This document shows positions 9,584 to 19,462 of a stretch of 64,000 bases of DNA, piece by piece (the first letter of the stretch is position 1; the number at the start of each line of letters is the position of its first letter). A program made the translations under genes and the position numbers. The notes below the pieces were generated by a model. That model did not search any database. It was given only the letters and a program-made list of their open reading frames with translations, and was not told where the DNA came from. This DNA is from G047528255 sp047528255 (GTDB lineage: Bacteria > Bacteroidota > Bacteroidia > Flavobacteriales > Blattabacteriaceae): contig CP180024.1 of assembly GCA_047528255.1 (NCBI GenBank), positions 930,001-994,000 of the forward strand. The letters are read 5' to 3'.

Positions 9584-10856
9584 GAGAACGTTGCATGAGA
9601 GAATGGGTTTAAAATATTTGTAAAACAACATATTGTTTCGTCTATTTGGAGTAGAATCTAAAAAAGATTCGGATCTACGCTCAGAAGCATCGCGCAAATA
9701 ATTTTTAAAGAACTATGATATGGAATATCATACCAAAAAGAGTGAGTTTTTCAAAAGGTTAAAAACATTGATTCACTGGGAAGTGATGGAGAAAAAAATA
9801 AGAAAAATATATCAAAAAGGACGAAAAAATAAAAGACCAACCTGACTAGAGTGGAATATCGTTATTTACGATGATGCTTTTCAGCAACTGGTATGAGTTC
9901 AGTGATGTAGGAACGAAAAAATTCGTAAAATATTTCATAGGCTGCATGCGATTTTGTTGTTTTCGATTGGAAAAGATAAGATTCCAAATCATGCTAATCT
10001 ATGCAAATTTTGCAATGAAATAGTAGCAAAAAAAACATATGAGTCTTACTGAAAAAATCAATAAGGAATTAGAAAAAACATCAGACAATAGTTAAGACAG
10101 GAGTGATAGTAGATTCCAGTATTACAGTGAATCCTTTTCTCCCAAAAGACTCCTACCTACGTAGTGGAGGATCGGAAGGAAGAGGGGGGAAAAGCAAATC
10201 AGTCAAAGAAAAAAAAAGGAAAAAAAAGAGACTCAATCAGGAGTGGACACTCAAGGAAAATGGCTCAAGAAATAAGGTAAATTTTACTACGGATACAAGA
10301 AACACATAGGGTGGATAAAAATGGAATGATACTAGTAGTACATAGCATAGCAGCCAATGAACATGATAGTATACTGCTAAAGAAGTTAATAACGAAACTA
10401 GAATATAAACCCAAAAAAGTATATGCAGCAAAGGTTACCAAATTACAGCCAACGTGTCTTACTTTCATAATCGAAGCATAGAATACTGTATACAGAAGAA
10501 AGCCTATAAGACCGTTTTAAATAGGAGGAAATATATTATTTATATATAATTAGTGAGTAAAACCATACGGATAATAGGATTAACTTTTAGCAGTATAAAG
10601 CGTTTATTTGGATCAAAAAAGGCTCGTTACAAAGTATTAGCTCGTATGCATGAACAGCATCTTATGGAGGTTATGACGTATAATTTGTATCGTTTCCCTG
10701 GATTCCTTATAAGCTTTTCATAAAATGAATATGATTAATTTATTCATAATATAATAATTTTCGAATACAATGTGAAAGGCTAAATATCCATCATTCTCCA
10801 ATGAAGCAGCTCTAGAATGGCTGAATAAATGTAATTCACTTTAATACAATGGGTTC
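9584..10856 (+). mobile_element. IS5-like element, copy 6 (full length, decayed)
   Basis: A plus-strand copy of 1273 bp from GAGAACGTTGCATG at 9584 to CAATGGGTTC at 10856. Its transposase is broken into short pieces. The flanking 5-mers AGTTT (9579-9583) and AATTT (10857-10861) differ at one position, compatible with an old 5-bp target duplication like the exact one seen for copy 14. Confidence 0.88.
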
Positions 10857-10867
10857 AATTTGAGAAC

Positions 10868-11474
10868 ATGGAAAAACAACGATTAATCCTATCCTTTTAC
10901 CTGCAAGAAGACGTAGTGTCTTTGGCTGAATTCTTTTTAGGAAAAAACCTCTGTACCAATACCCAAGGAGAATATACCTCTGGAATGATCGTAAAAACAG
11001 AGCCTACAAATCCCCTGAATATTACGACTCCCACGCCTTCGGAAACAAGAGGAAGGCCCGCACCAAAGCGATGTTTTTCCGAGGGTGCTCTGCTTACGTC
11101 TATCTCATCTATGGCTCATACAAACTCTTCAACATCGTCACCCACAAAGCAGGTATCGCCACATGTCGTTCTGGTAAGGGATTAGAACTAATAAAAGGAA
11201 TAAACATCATGTTGACATGAAGCTAAATAGATCGTACTAAAAGAAATATCACATCCGTTCCAGCCTGGTCACCGAATCCTTAGGGATAGATCTTCAAGAC
11301 AACAAGACAACACTCACAAGTAATGTCATCTGGATCGAAGAGCCAGGAATAATCATACCAAAAGACCGTATTATCGCTTCACCTCGAGTCAATCTAAATA
11401 TTACAAAACCCTATAAAAAAATCCCCTAGAGCTTCCGTATTCAAGACACCACCTGGACCATCCTGAAAAAATGA
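10868..11474 (+). pseudogene. mpg: 3-methyladenine DNA glycosylase (Mpg/AAG family), pseudogene
   Basis: The intact gene would excise alkylated purines in base-excision repair. The first frame gives MEKQRLILSFYLQEDV, AEFFLGKNL and MIVKTE, the start of the family catalytic segment VETEAY. At about 11002 one base is missing. The reading continues in another frame as AYKSPEYYDSHAFGNKRKAR, then AMFFRGCSAYVYLIYGSYKL and NIVTHKAGIA, which is the family core, with a further shift near VVLVR. Later blocks (NKTTLTSNVIWIEEPG, IASPRVNLNI, KKIP) correspond to the C-terminal half but contain stops. At least three frame lesions and several stops rule out function. It lies between IS copy 6 and recG. Confidence 0.85.
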
Positions 11475-11562
11475 CACGAAATTTTTCGCAACACACTTCA
11501 AAAAAGAATGTCGCTCATAACAAATGCGACGAATTTCCTAACTTCATTCTTGCTTGAAAAGA

Positions 11563-13668
11563 ATGTCGTCACAACTGCTGAACACACCGATAGAATACCT
11601 CAAAGGAGTAGGGAAGCAACGAGCCGATTGGCTTCGTAACGAACTCAACGTGAAAACCTACGAAGATCTACTCCTTTTATATCCCCATCGTTATATAGAC
11701 CGTTCTCGCTTCTATAAGATAACCGAAGTAAATCCCGTACAAGCCGAAATACAACTAGTAGGCCGAATCACACAAATGGAAACACTCGGACAAAAAAAAA
11801 AAAAAAGACTGATAGCCAAACTGGAAGATGAAACCGGAAGCGTAGAACTGATATGGTTCAAGAAAATTGAAACAATCAAAACCCTTCTCAAAAAAGACAG
11901 CCCTTTAGTCGTTTTCGGTCGTGTAAAAACCTTCCAAAACCGCATCCAAATCGTACATCCTGACATTGAAGACCTAAAAAACTACCGCGCCAAGCCAAAA
12001 ATTCCCTTACATCCAGTATATCCCACAACGGAAAAGCTCCAAAAAACGGGACTAAACAACCGTATAATGGTCAAACTCCTCCAAGAACTCGTTATGCAGC
12101 TCAAAGACCGGATTACGGAAAATATATCCCACGAAATACTCGAAAAATATCGACTCCAAAACAGAAAAGAAGCCTTCACACAAATCCACTTCCCCGCTTC
12201 TTTAGAATCCCTATCTAAAGCCCAATACCGCTTAAAGTTCGAAGAACTTTTCTATTTACAATTAACACTTTTGATACGTAAGAGAAAACAAAAAAAAATA
12301 TGGAACGGATACAATTTCCTAAACATAGGAGAAAACTTCAATCAATTCTACCGATATTTTTTGCCTTTCACCCTTACCAATGCACAAAAACGCGTGCTCA
12401 AAGAAATTCGACATGACCTAGGCCAATCCACCCAAATGAACCGCCTTGTACAAGGAGACGTAGGAAGCGGAAAAACCGTTATCGCTATAATGTCCATGCT
12501 CATGGCCTTGGACAACGACTTTCAATCCTGTTTGATGGCCCCAACCGAAGGCCTCGCCACACAACATCATTACGCCCTGAGAAAACTGCTCGGGCCTATG
12601 GGCATCTCCTCCACGCTTTTGACAGGATCTACAACCCAACTCGCCCGAAAGCAAATCCGTAACGGGATAGAAACCGGAAAAATACCCATACTCATCGGAA
12701 CACATGCCCTGATCGAAGACCCAATTAATTTTCAAAATCTCGGCCTAGCCGTAATTGATGAACAACACCGTTTCGGGGTAGCTCAACGCGCCAAACTTTG
12801 GAAAAAAAATAAAAAACCGCCCCACGTGCTCATCATGACAGCTACCCCCATCCCCAGGACACTGGCCATGACACTCTACGGGGACCTGGACGTCTCGACA
12901 ATCGACGAATTGCCCGCCGGACGTAAACCCGTGAAAACCGTCCACTGCTACGAACACGCACGCTCGGAAGTTTTCAGCTTTCTCAAAAAAGAAATTTCTC
13001 AAAAAAGACAAATATTCATCGTCTACCCCCTGATCGAAGAATCCGAAAAAATAAATTACAAAGACTTGATCGACGGATACGAAAGCATAAACTGCTCATT
13101 TCCATCACCTCAATACCGGATCAGCATCTTACACGGTCGGATGAAAGCTTCAGAGAAAGAAGCCGAAATGAACCGATTCATAAAAGGAGAAACCCAAATC
13201 ATGGTAGCCACCACAGTGATCGAAGTCGGAGTAGACGTCCCTAAGGCCTCGGTGATGCTTATCGAAAGCGCCGAACGTTTCGGCCTATCACAACTACACC
13301 AGCTACGCGGCCGTGTCGGTCGGGGCTCCGCACAAAGCTATTGCATCCTTATAACAGATGAAAAACTCAGCGAAGAATCCCGAGCACGCGTACAGATAAT
13401 GTGTAACACGAACGACGGCTTCAAAATAGCCGAAGAAGACCTCAGACTACGCGGCCCTGGCGACCTGATGGGAACCCGTCAAAGCGGGATTTTAGAACTA
13501 CGCATCGCAAACCTCTACAAGGACACGCAAATCATGAACCAAGCACGCCAAGCAGCCATCGAATTGCTCAAAAAAGATCCCGGACTTTCCGAACCCAAAC
13601 ATCAAATGATTCACAAAACTTTCACCAAAAATTATCGGAAAAAAATTACTTGGAGCAAAATCGGATGA
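11563..13668 (+). CDS. recG: ATP-dependent DNA helicase RecG
   Basis: RecG is a monomeric superfamily 2 branch-migration helicase that remodels stalled forks, R-loops and Holliday junctions. From the ATG at 11563 it has 701 residues, the usual size. An upstream in-frame TTG at 11554 would add only three residues and is less likely. The N-terminal wedge/OB domain covers about residues 1-250 (LKGVGKQRADWL, YPHRYIDRS). The helicase motifs follow: GDVGSGKT (motif I, about 298), DEQHRFG (motif II, about 398), TATPIPRT (motif III) and QLHQLRGRVGRG (motif VI), then a GDLMGTRQSG segment typical of RecG. The frame is uninterrupted. It is a single gene between the mpg pseudogene and IS copy 7, with its stop 28 bp before the IS terminus. 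Confidence 0.97.
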   Translation: MSSQLLNTPIEYLKGVGKQRADWLRNELNVKTYEDLLLLYPHRYIDRSRFYKITEVNPVQAEIQLVGRITQMETLGQKKKKRLIAKLEDETGSVELIWFKKIETIKTLLKKDSPLVVFGRVKTFQNRIQIVHPDIEDLKNYRAKPKIPLHPVYPTTEKLQKTGLNNRIMVKLLQELVMQLKDRITENISHEILEKYRLQNRKEAFTQIHFPASLESLSKAQYRLKFEELFYLQLTLLIRKRKQKKIWNGYNFLNIGENFNQFYRYFLPFTLTNAQKRVLKEIRHDLGQSTQMNRLVQGDVGSGKTVIAIMSMLMALDNDFQSCLMAPTEGLATQHHYALRKLLGPMGISSTLLTGSTTQLARKQIRNGIETGKIPILIGTHALIEDPINFQNLGLAVIDEQHRFGVAQRAKLWKKNKKPPHVLIMTATPIPRTLAMTLYGDLDVSTIDELPAGRKPVKTVHCYEHARSEVFSFLKKEISQKRQIFIVYPLIEESEKINYKDLIDGYESINCSFPSPQYRISILHGRMKASEKEAEMNRFIKGETQIMVATTVIEVGVDVPKASVMLIESAERFGLSQLHQLRGRVGRGSAQSYCILITDEKLSEESRARVQIMCNTNDGFKIAEEDLRLRGPGDLMGTRQSGILELRIANLYKDTQIMNQARQAAIELLKKDPGLSEPKHQMIHKTFTKNYRKKITWSKIG

Positions 13669-13696
13669 ATCTCATAATATGTTGAATATTTTTTAA

Positions 13697-14900
13697 TGAA
13701 CCATTGCTTTAATGGTGGATTACGTTTATTCAGATTCCTAGATGGCTTCGTTAAAGACGATGTAGATTTAGTCTTTCATATTGTATTCGAAATACTGTTG
13801 ATTATAAATTAATTAATTATATCTATTTTTATGGAGAGCGCATAATAACGCCAGGGGCACAATACAAATTATGCGCCATAACCTCCATAAGATGCTGGGA
13901 ATGCACACGAGCTAATCCTTTGTAACCAGCCTTTCCTGATCTAAACCAACGCTTTATATTTCCAAAAGTACGTTCTACTACCAATCGAGTTTTACTCACT
14001 TATTTGTTGAATAATATAGCTATTCCACTTAAGTGACGGTTCTTATAGTTTTTTTCTGTATAGAGTCTTTGATGCCTATACTATGAAAGTAAGACACGTT
14101 GACTAACTCTTGGTCCTTTATCTTAATATACTTCTCTGGATTTATACCCTAGCTTGCTTATTAATTGCTTTAGCCCTCTACTATCATGCTCATTGGCTGC
14201 TACGCTATATACAGCTAGTATCATTCCATTTTTTATACATCCCTATGTGCTTCTTGTATCCGTAGTAGAGTTTAGCTGATTTCTTGAGCCATTTTCCTTG
14301 AATATCTACTCCTGATTGAGTCCTTTTTTACCCTTGCTTTTCTTTGACTGATTTGCTTTTGCCTCTCTTCCTTCCGATCCTCCGCTACGTAAGTAGAATC
14401 TCCCTTTGGAACAAAGGTTCTTATTGTAATACTGGCCTCTACTATCACTCCTGTTTTAACTATCGCCTGATGCTTTTCTAATTCCTTATTGATCTTTTTC
14501 AGTAAGCGCTCATATGCTTTTTGGGCTACTATTTCATTGCGAATGATACATAGAATTGCATGATCTAGTATCTGATCTTCCAAGCGGAAACTACAAAAGC
14601 GCAAGCAGTTCAAGGCTTCTTTCATCAATTCTTCTGTTCCTACATCAATGAGATAATACCAGTAACTCAAAAGTCATCATCTTAAATAACGATATTCCAC
14701 TGTAAGAAGCGTCCTTTTATTCCCTAGATTTTTTGATATATTTTTCTTATTTCTTTCTCCATTCCTTCCCAGTGAATCACTAGTTTTTAATCTTTGCTTC
14801 TGAGCATAGATTCGAATTTTTTTATTTTCTACTCTAGAATAGACGAAACAATATATTGATTTACAAATATTTTAACTTTCTTCTCCCATGCAACGTTCTC
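13697..14900 (-). mobile_element. IS5-like element, copy 7 (near full length, decayed)
   Basis: A minus-strand copy of about 1204 bp, from the 3' terminus TGAACCATTG at 13697 to the 5' terminus at 14900. One of the longer surviving transposase pieces (132 residues, complement of 14272-14670) shows DVGTEELMKEALNCLRF, KKINKELEKHQAIVKTGVIV and VAEDRKEERQKQIS, but the N-terminal and catalytic portions are out of frame. Confidence 0.88.
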
Positions 14901-14966
14901 AACCTGTTAACCCAGCAAGTATTAGTCCATGCCATCTCAGCATGTAGGTCACCTCGGAAAAAATAT

Positions 14967-16400
14967 TTATGGGAAGATTCCCAGTTTTTGATAAGAATAG
15001 CCTACCTTTTCTATTGCAAGTGCAAAGGCCGTGGTACGCATGTCTTCTATCTTTTTAGTCTTTTGTAGTTTCTGTAATTCGTGGAACGCATTAATCATAG
15101 TATCTTCCAGACCACTGTGTACCAAATCTATTTCATCGGGACCGCGGAGGATCATTTTTCGTTCTTTTTCCGAGATCTTTTTTCCGCTAACGTTTTCTAT
15201 GGCTTGTAATATTTCGGCATTCATGTTTTCGCTGAAACGTTTTTCCATACGACCATAGCGCACATGGTTGAGGTTTTTGAGCCATTCAAAATAAGAAACC
15301 GTCACTCCGCCTGCATTCAAGTAGATATCCGGAACTATGATCACTCCTTTTTTGTTGAGGATTTCGTCAGCCTCTGGTGTCAAAGGGCCATTGGCCGCTT
15401 CACCGATGATTTTGGCCTTGATGCACGCGGCATTGCTTCCATTGATAACATTTTCCAAAGCTGCAGGAATGAGAATATCACACTCCATCTGCAGAGCATT
15501 AGCCGTATTTTTTATGTTTTGCGCTCCCGGGAAGTTGAGAATGGATTTAGTCTCTCTAAGGTGTTTTATCACTTGCTCCACGTCGAGACCTTTAGGGTTA
15601 TAGATAGCTCCTTCGCGTTCTGCTAGGGCGATGATGACAGCACCTGCTTCGTGGAAGAATTTTGCTACATGATAGCCTACATTTCCCAATCCTTGTACGA
15701 TGATGAGCTTTCCTTCAAGTCCGGTTTCTAATCCGATAGCGCGCATATCATCTTTCATTTGACACAGTTCTCGGATCCCGTAGAATACGCCCAGGCCGGT
15801 AGCTTCTTTGCGTCCTCTTACACCTCCTTGTGATATCGGTTTTCCGGTGACGCAAGCCAAAGCGTCGACATCTCCAGGTTTGAGTGATAGAAAGGTATCC
15901 ACTATCCAACTCATCTCTTGCTCACCCGTTCCGTAGTCGGGAGCAGGGACGTCAATACCGGGTCCGATAAAATTCTTTTTAATCAGTTCGGCCGTGTATC
16001 GACGGGTGACTTTTTCCACGTATTCAACCGATATTGTTTGCGGGTCGATTTTTATACCACCTTTAGCTCCTCCAAAAGGAACGTTTACAACTGCGCATTT
16101 ATAAGTCATGAGCGCAGCCAGTGCCATTACTTCGTCTTGATTCACGGCCATACTATAGCGTATCCCCCCTTTACAAGGCAGTTTGTGATGAGAGTGTTGC
16201 ACGCGGTAGGCCTCAATTACTTTTACTTCGTATCCGAACTTGACGGGGAAGCGCATGCGATAGACGGAGTTACATGCTTTGATCTGTTCCAAAATGCCCT
16301 TTTCATACGGGACGAAACGGGAAGCCCTGTCAAAGTTTCGCTCTACACCTTCAAAAAAGCTGTATTCAGCTTCGTTAGGAGATTGATTGTGAGTAGACAT
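14967..16400 (-). CDS. gdhA: Glu/Leu/Phe/Val dehydrogenase family; glutamate dehydrogenase
   Basis: This enzyme catalyses reversible oxidative deamination of glutamate to 2-oxoglutarate and ammonia. The 477-residue protein has the substrate-binding Lys motif LPCKGGIRYS (about residue 74; Tyr is commoner than Cys before the Lys), the catalytic segment NVPFGGAKGGIKIDP (about 105-119), IDVPAPDYGTGEQEM (about 150-164), and the Rossmann NAD(P) site VQGLGNVGYHVAKFF (about 240). The overall form resembles the longer GDH group found in Bacteroidota and mitochondria, so glutamate is the likely substrate; leucine or valine dehydrogenase is excluded mainly by length and motif pattern. It has its own upstream region, about 80 bp from leuS, which is on the same strand; joint transcription is possible. 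Confidence 0.93.
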   Translation of the reverse strand: MSTHNQSPNEAEYSFFEGVERNFDRASRFVPYEKGILEQIKACNSVYRMRFPVKFGYEVKVIEAYRVQHSHHKLPCKGGIRYSMAVNQDEVMALAALMTYKCAVVNVPFGGAKGGIKIDPQTISVEYVEKVTRRYTAELIKKNFIGPGIDVPAPDYGTGEQEMSWIVDTFLSLKPGDVDALACVTGKPISQGGVRGRKEATGLGVFYGIRELCQMKDDMRAIGLETGLEGKLIIVQGLGNVGYHVAKFFHEAGAVIIALAEREGAIYNPKGLDVEQVIKHLRETKSILNFPGAQNIKNTANALQMECDILIPAALENVINGSNAACIKAKIIGEAANGPLTPEADEILNKKGVIIVPDIYLNAGGVTVSYFEWLKNLNHVRYGRMEKRFSENMNAEILQAIENVSGKKISEKERKMILRGPDEIDLVHSGLEDTMINAFHELQKLQKTKKIEDMRTTAFALAIEKVGYSYQKLGIFP

Positions 16401-16479
16401 GATTTTATATAATTTTGATGGGGTTGATTTATTGAAAATAAGCTTAAACTTCTTTTATTTTTCTGTTAGAATTATCCAG

Positions 16480-19293
16480 TTAAGTTTTTAATACAATGTT
16501 CACTAACCTTTTAGGCACTACGATTACTTTTTTCGGGATTCTTCCCTTCAGATACTCCTGTGTCTTGGGGTGTTTAAAAATTTCCCGTTCAATTTCAGCT
16601 GCTGATCGGTCTGCTTGAAATCTTTCTTTGAACCGTAATTTTCCGTTAAACATGATCGGATATTCTATGATTTCTTCTACCAGATATTTTGAATCGTGTT
16701 CCGGCATGCGCACGAAGCAAACAGAATTTTTATGATTCAAACTTTTCCAAAGGGCTTCAGCGATATGTGGAGCGAAGGGCGATATCAAGATGACCATAGG
16801 CTCGAGGATGGCACGTTTATGGCACTTTAATGTTGTCAGTGTATTGACAGCGATCATGAAGGTACTCACTGAGGTATTGAACGAGAAATTTTCGATATCT
16901 TCCTTAACTTTTTTGATCGTTTGGTGTAATATTTTAAGCTCTTCGTTTGAAGGTGCTTGCTCTTCAACTTGAAAGACTTCTTTGGGGTGAAACATCCGCC
17001 AAAATTTCTTCAAAAATTGGTGCACTCCGTTGATCCCTTGAGTGTTCCATGGCTTTTCTTGATCGATAGGACCGAGAAACATCTCGTACATCCGTAAGGT
17101 ATCTGCTCCGTATTTTTCGCAAATATCATCAGGATTGATCACATTGTATTTTGACTTGGACATCTTTTCTACTTCGCGTCTGCATAAGAATTTTCCGTTT
17201 TTCGAGATCATTTCAGCTTCGGCGAATTCGGGGCGCCATTTTTTGAATTTATCTATGTCTAGTTCATCTCCTTGTTTGAGCAGATGAATATCGACATACA
17301 ATTCTTGTACATCTTGGTCTTTGACCAGCTCAAAGGAGAGGAATTTTTTTGTGTCGAATTCTCTTGCCACGAAAGCAGAGCGGCCTAAGATCATCCCCTG
17401 ATTGATGAGTTTTTTGAAAGGCTCTTCGGAGCTTAACAAACCTTGGTCTTTGAGGAATTTGTGCCAAAATCTTGCGTAGAGCAAATGCCCAGTTACGTGC
17501 TCGGATCCTCCGATGTACAGATCAACGTTTTTCCAATAATTCTCCACTTGATTAGATACTAATTCTTTTTTATTATCGGACCCCATGTAACATAAGAAAT
17601 ACCAACTTGATCCGGCCCATCCGGGCATGGTGTTGGTCTCGAGCGGAAAGACTTGATCTTCGTCTATGAGTTCCTTGGAGACGATTTTTTTCTGTTTTTC
17701 ATCCCAGGCCCAAAATTGGGAGCGATTCAAAGGAGACTGTCCGTCTTCGCTCGGTAAATATTTGTCGATTTCCGGAAGCAAAAGGGGTAATTTTTCCTCA
17801 GGGATGGGGGTTGCGATACCTCTTTTGTAATAAATAGGTATAGGCTCGCCCCAATAGCGTTGTCTGGAGAAAACAGAGTCACGCAGACGATAGTTTACGG
17901 TCCCTTTTCCGAAGCTTTTTTCTTCAATCTTATCGATGGCTTTTTTGATAGCAGCATCTACTTCCAGGCCGTTAAGGAAATCTGAATTGACGCAGTGTCC
18001 TGTCTTGCTTTCATAAGCTTTTTCTCGGGTCCCATGTTCGCTTGAAATAACTTCCAGAATGTCCAGTCCAAACTTTTTAGCAAAGCAATGGTCTCGGCTA
18101 TCTTGAGCAGGAACGGCCATTATGGCTCCCGTCCCGTAACCTGCCAGTACGTAATCGCTAACGTAGATGGGTAATTTTTTTTCTGTGAATGGATGCAAGG
18201 CGTAGGCTCCGGTAAATTCACCCGATATGTTTTTTACGTCAGACATACGCTCGCGCTCACTGCGCTTTTGTGTTGTTTCGATATAGGATTCGATGCTTGG
18301 GCGATGTTCAGATGTGGCAATTTGAAGCGTCAAAGGATGTTCGGGAGCTAAAACGATGAAAGTCGCTCCGAAGATCGTGTCGGGGCGAGTGGTGAATATC
18401 TCGATATTATGATTCTGAACAGTTTTAAAAAGGATGCGTACTCCAAATGATTTACCGATCCAAGAATTTTGAGATTCTTTGAGAGGTTCGGGCCAGTCGA
18501 GTTCGTCTAATCCTTTCAAGAGTCGCTCGGCGTAAGCGGTGATACGCATGCTCCACTGCATCATTTTTTTTTGGTAGACGGGATACCCGCCACGTTCGCT
18601 TTTTCCGTCTTTAACTTCGTCATTGGCCAAAACAGTACCCAGATCGGAACACCAGTTGACGGTGGTTTCCGAGCGAAAGGCCAAACGGTGATTTTGTAAA
18701 ATATCTTCTTTTTCCACTGCCGTAAGATTTTTCCATGTTTCGGCAGTGAATGTCGTTGCAGAGGTTCCGAATGCTTTGATGGAGTTACTTCCTTCTTTTT
18801 CGAAAATTTTGATTAGCTCGTCTATGGGGCGAGCTTGATCGGCTTCTTGGTTATACCAAGAGTTGAAAAATCGGATGAAGATCCATTGTGTCCATCGATA
18901 GTAAGTCGAATCGCTAGTGCGGACTTCTCGGCTCCAATCGAAGGAAAATCCAAATTTTTTCAATTGTTCTTTATAGCGTTTGATATTAATCTCCGTGGTT
19001 TTGGCAGGATGTTGTCCGGTTTGTATAGCATATTGTTCGGCCGGCAACCCGAAGGAATCAAATCCGATGGGATGAAGGACGTTATAACCTTCGGAGCGTT
19101 TATATCGGGCATAGATGTCAGAAGCTATATATCCCAATGGATGCCCTACATGCAACCCAGCTCCGGAGGGATAGGGAAACATATCTAAAACATAGTATTT
19201 TGGCTTCTTGCTAACCGTTTCAGCTTGAAATGTCCGGTGTTTTTCCCAATATTCTTGCCACTGTTTTTCGATCGTTTTGAAGTCGTATAGCAT
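16480..19293 (-). CDS. leuS: Leucyl-tRNA synthetase
   Basis: LeuRS charges tRNA-Leu. The 937-residue class I synthetase carries HVGH (residues 48-51) as the HIGH motif and KMSKS near residue 709. The CP1 editing domain is present, with TTRPDTIFGATF and AVPAQDSRD. In the latter the position usually His in AVPAHDxRD/AVPGHDxRD is Gln; the conserved editing Asp is kept. The C-terminal anticodon-binding and appended domains end in VVPKRLVNIVLKT. The start ATG at 19293 gives MLYDFKTIEKQWQEYW, the normal beginning. The gene is divergent from mgtE across a region of about 170 bp; a TACTTTTG box on the minus strand (19341-19334) resembles a Bacteroidota -7 element, though no -33 TTG is evident. Confidence 0.97.
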   Translation of the reverse strand: MLYDFKTIEKQWQEYWEKHRTFQAETVSKKPKYYVLDMFPYPSGAGLHVGHPLGYIASDIYARYKRSEGYNVLHPIGFDSFGLPAEQYAIQTGQHPAKTTEINIKRYKEQLKKFGFSFDWSREVRTSDSTYYRWTQWIFIRFFNSWYNQEADQARPIDELIKIFEKEGSNSIKAFGTSATTFTAETWKNLTAVEKEDILQNHRLAFRSETTVNWCSDLGTVLANDEVKDGKSERGGYPVYQKKMMQWSMRITAYAERLLKGLDELDWPEPLKESQNSWIGKSFGVRILFKTVQNHNIEIFTTRPDTIFGATFIVLAPEHPLTLQIATSEHRPSIESYIETTQKRSERERMSDVKNISGEFTGAYALHPFTEKKLPIYVSDYVLAGYGTGAIMAVPAQDSRDHCFAKKFGLDILEVISSEHGTREKAYESKTGHCVNSDFLNGLEVDAAIKKAIDKIEEKSFGKGTVNYRLRDSVFSRQRYWGEPIPIYYKRGIATPIPEEKLPLLLPEIDKYLPSEDGQSPLNRSQFWAWDEKQKKIVSKELIDEDQVFPLETNTMPGWAGSSWYFLCYMGSDNKKELVSNQVENYWKNVDLYIGGSEHVTGHLLYARFWHKFLKDQGLLSSEEPFKKLINQGMILGRSAFVAREFDTKKFLSFELVKDQDVQELYVDIHLLKQGDELDIDKFKKWRPEFAEAEMISKNGKFLCRREVEKMSKSKYNVINPDDICEKYGADTLRMYEMFLGPIDQEKPWNTQGINGVHQFLKKFWRMFHPKEVFQVEEQAPSNEELKILHQTIKKVKEDIENFSFNTSVSTFMIAVNTLTTLKCHKRAILEPMVILISPFAPHIAEALWKSLNHKNSVCFVRMPEHDSKYLVEEIIEYPIMFNGKLRFKERFQADRSAAEIEREIFKHPKTQEYLKGRIPKKVIVVPKRLVNIVLKT

Positions 19294-19462
19294 GTTTCCT
19301 TCCTAACTGTTTTTGATTTGTAAAAATTTTATACAAAAGTATAAATTTTTCCATAGGCTTTTTTGTGTTAACTACAAATTTGCTTAATTATGCAACCGCC
19401 TGATTCGGGTAATCGTGCAATCTTTTTCATGCGGTGCATGTTCAATCTCCAAAAAATCCGTT

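Noticed and set aside
11502..11568. 12-bp direct repeat AAAAGAATGTCG at 11502-11513 and 11557-11568, before and over the recG start
   Set aside because: Only two units, one inside coding sequence and one in the decayed mpg tail; more likely chance or a small duplication than a regulatory site.
12418..12735. Antisense open frame inside recG (and similar frames inside mnmG, gcvP, gyrB, actB, murD)
   Set aside because: These are shadows of strongly conserved genes in other frames with no recognisable protein features.
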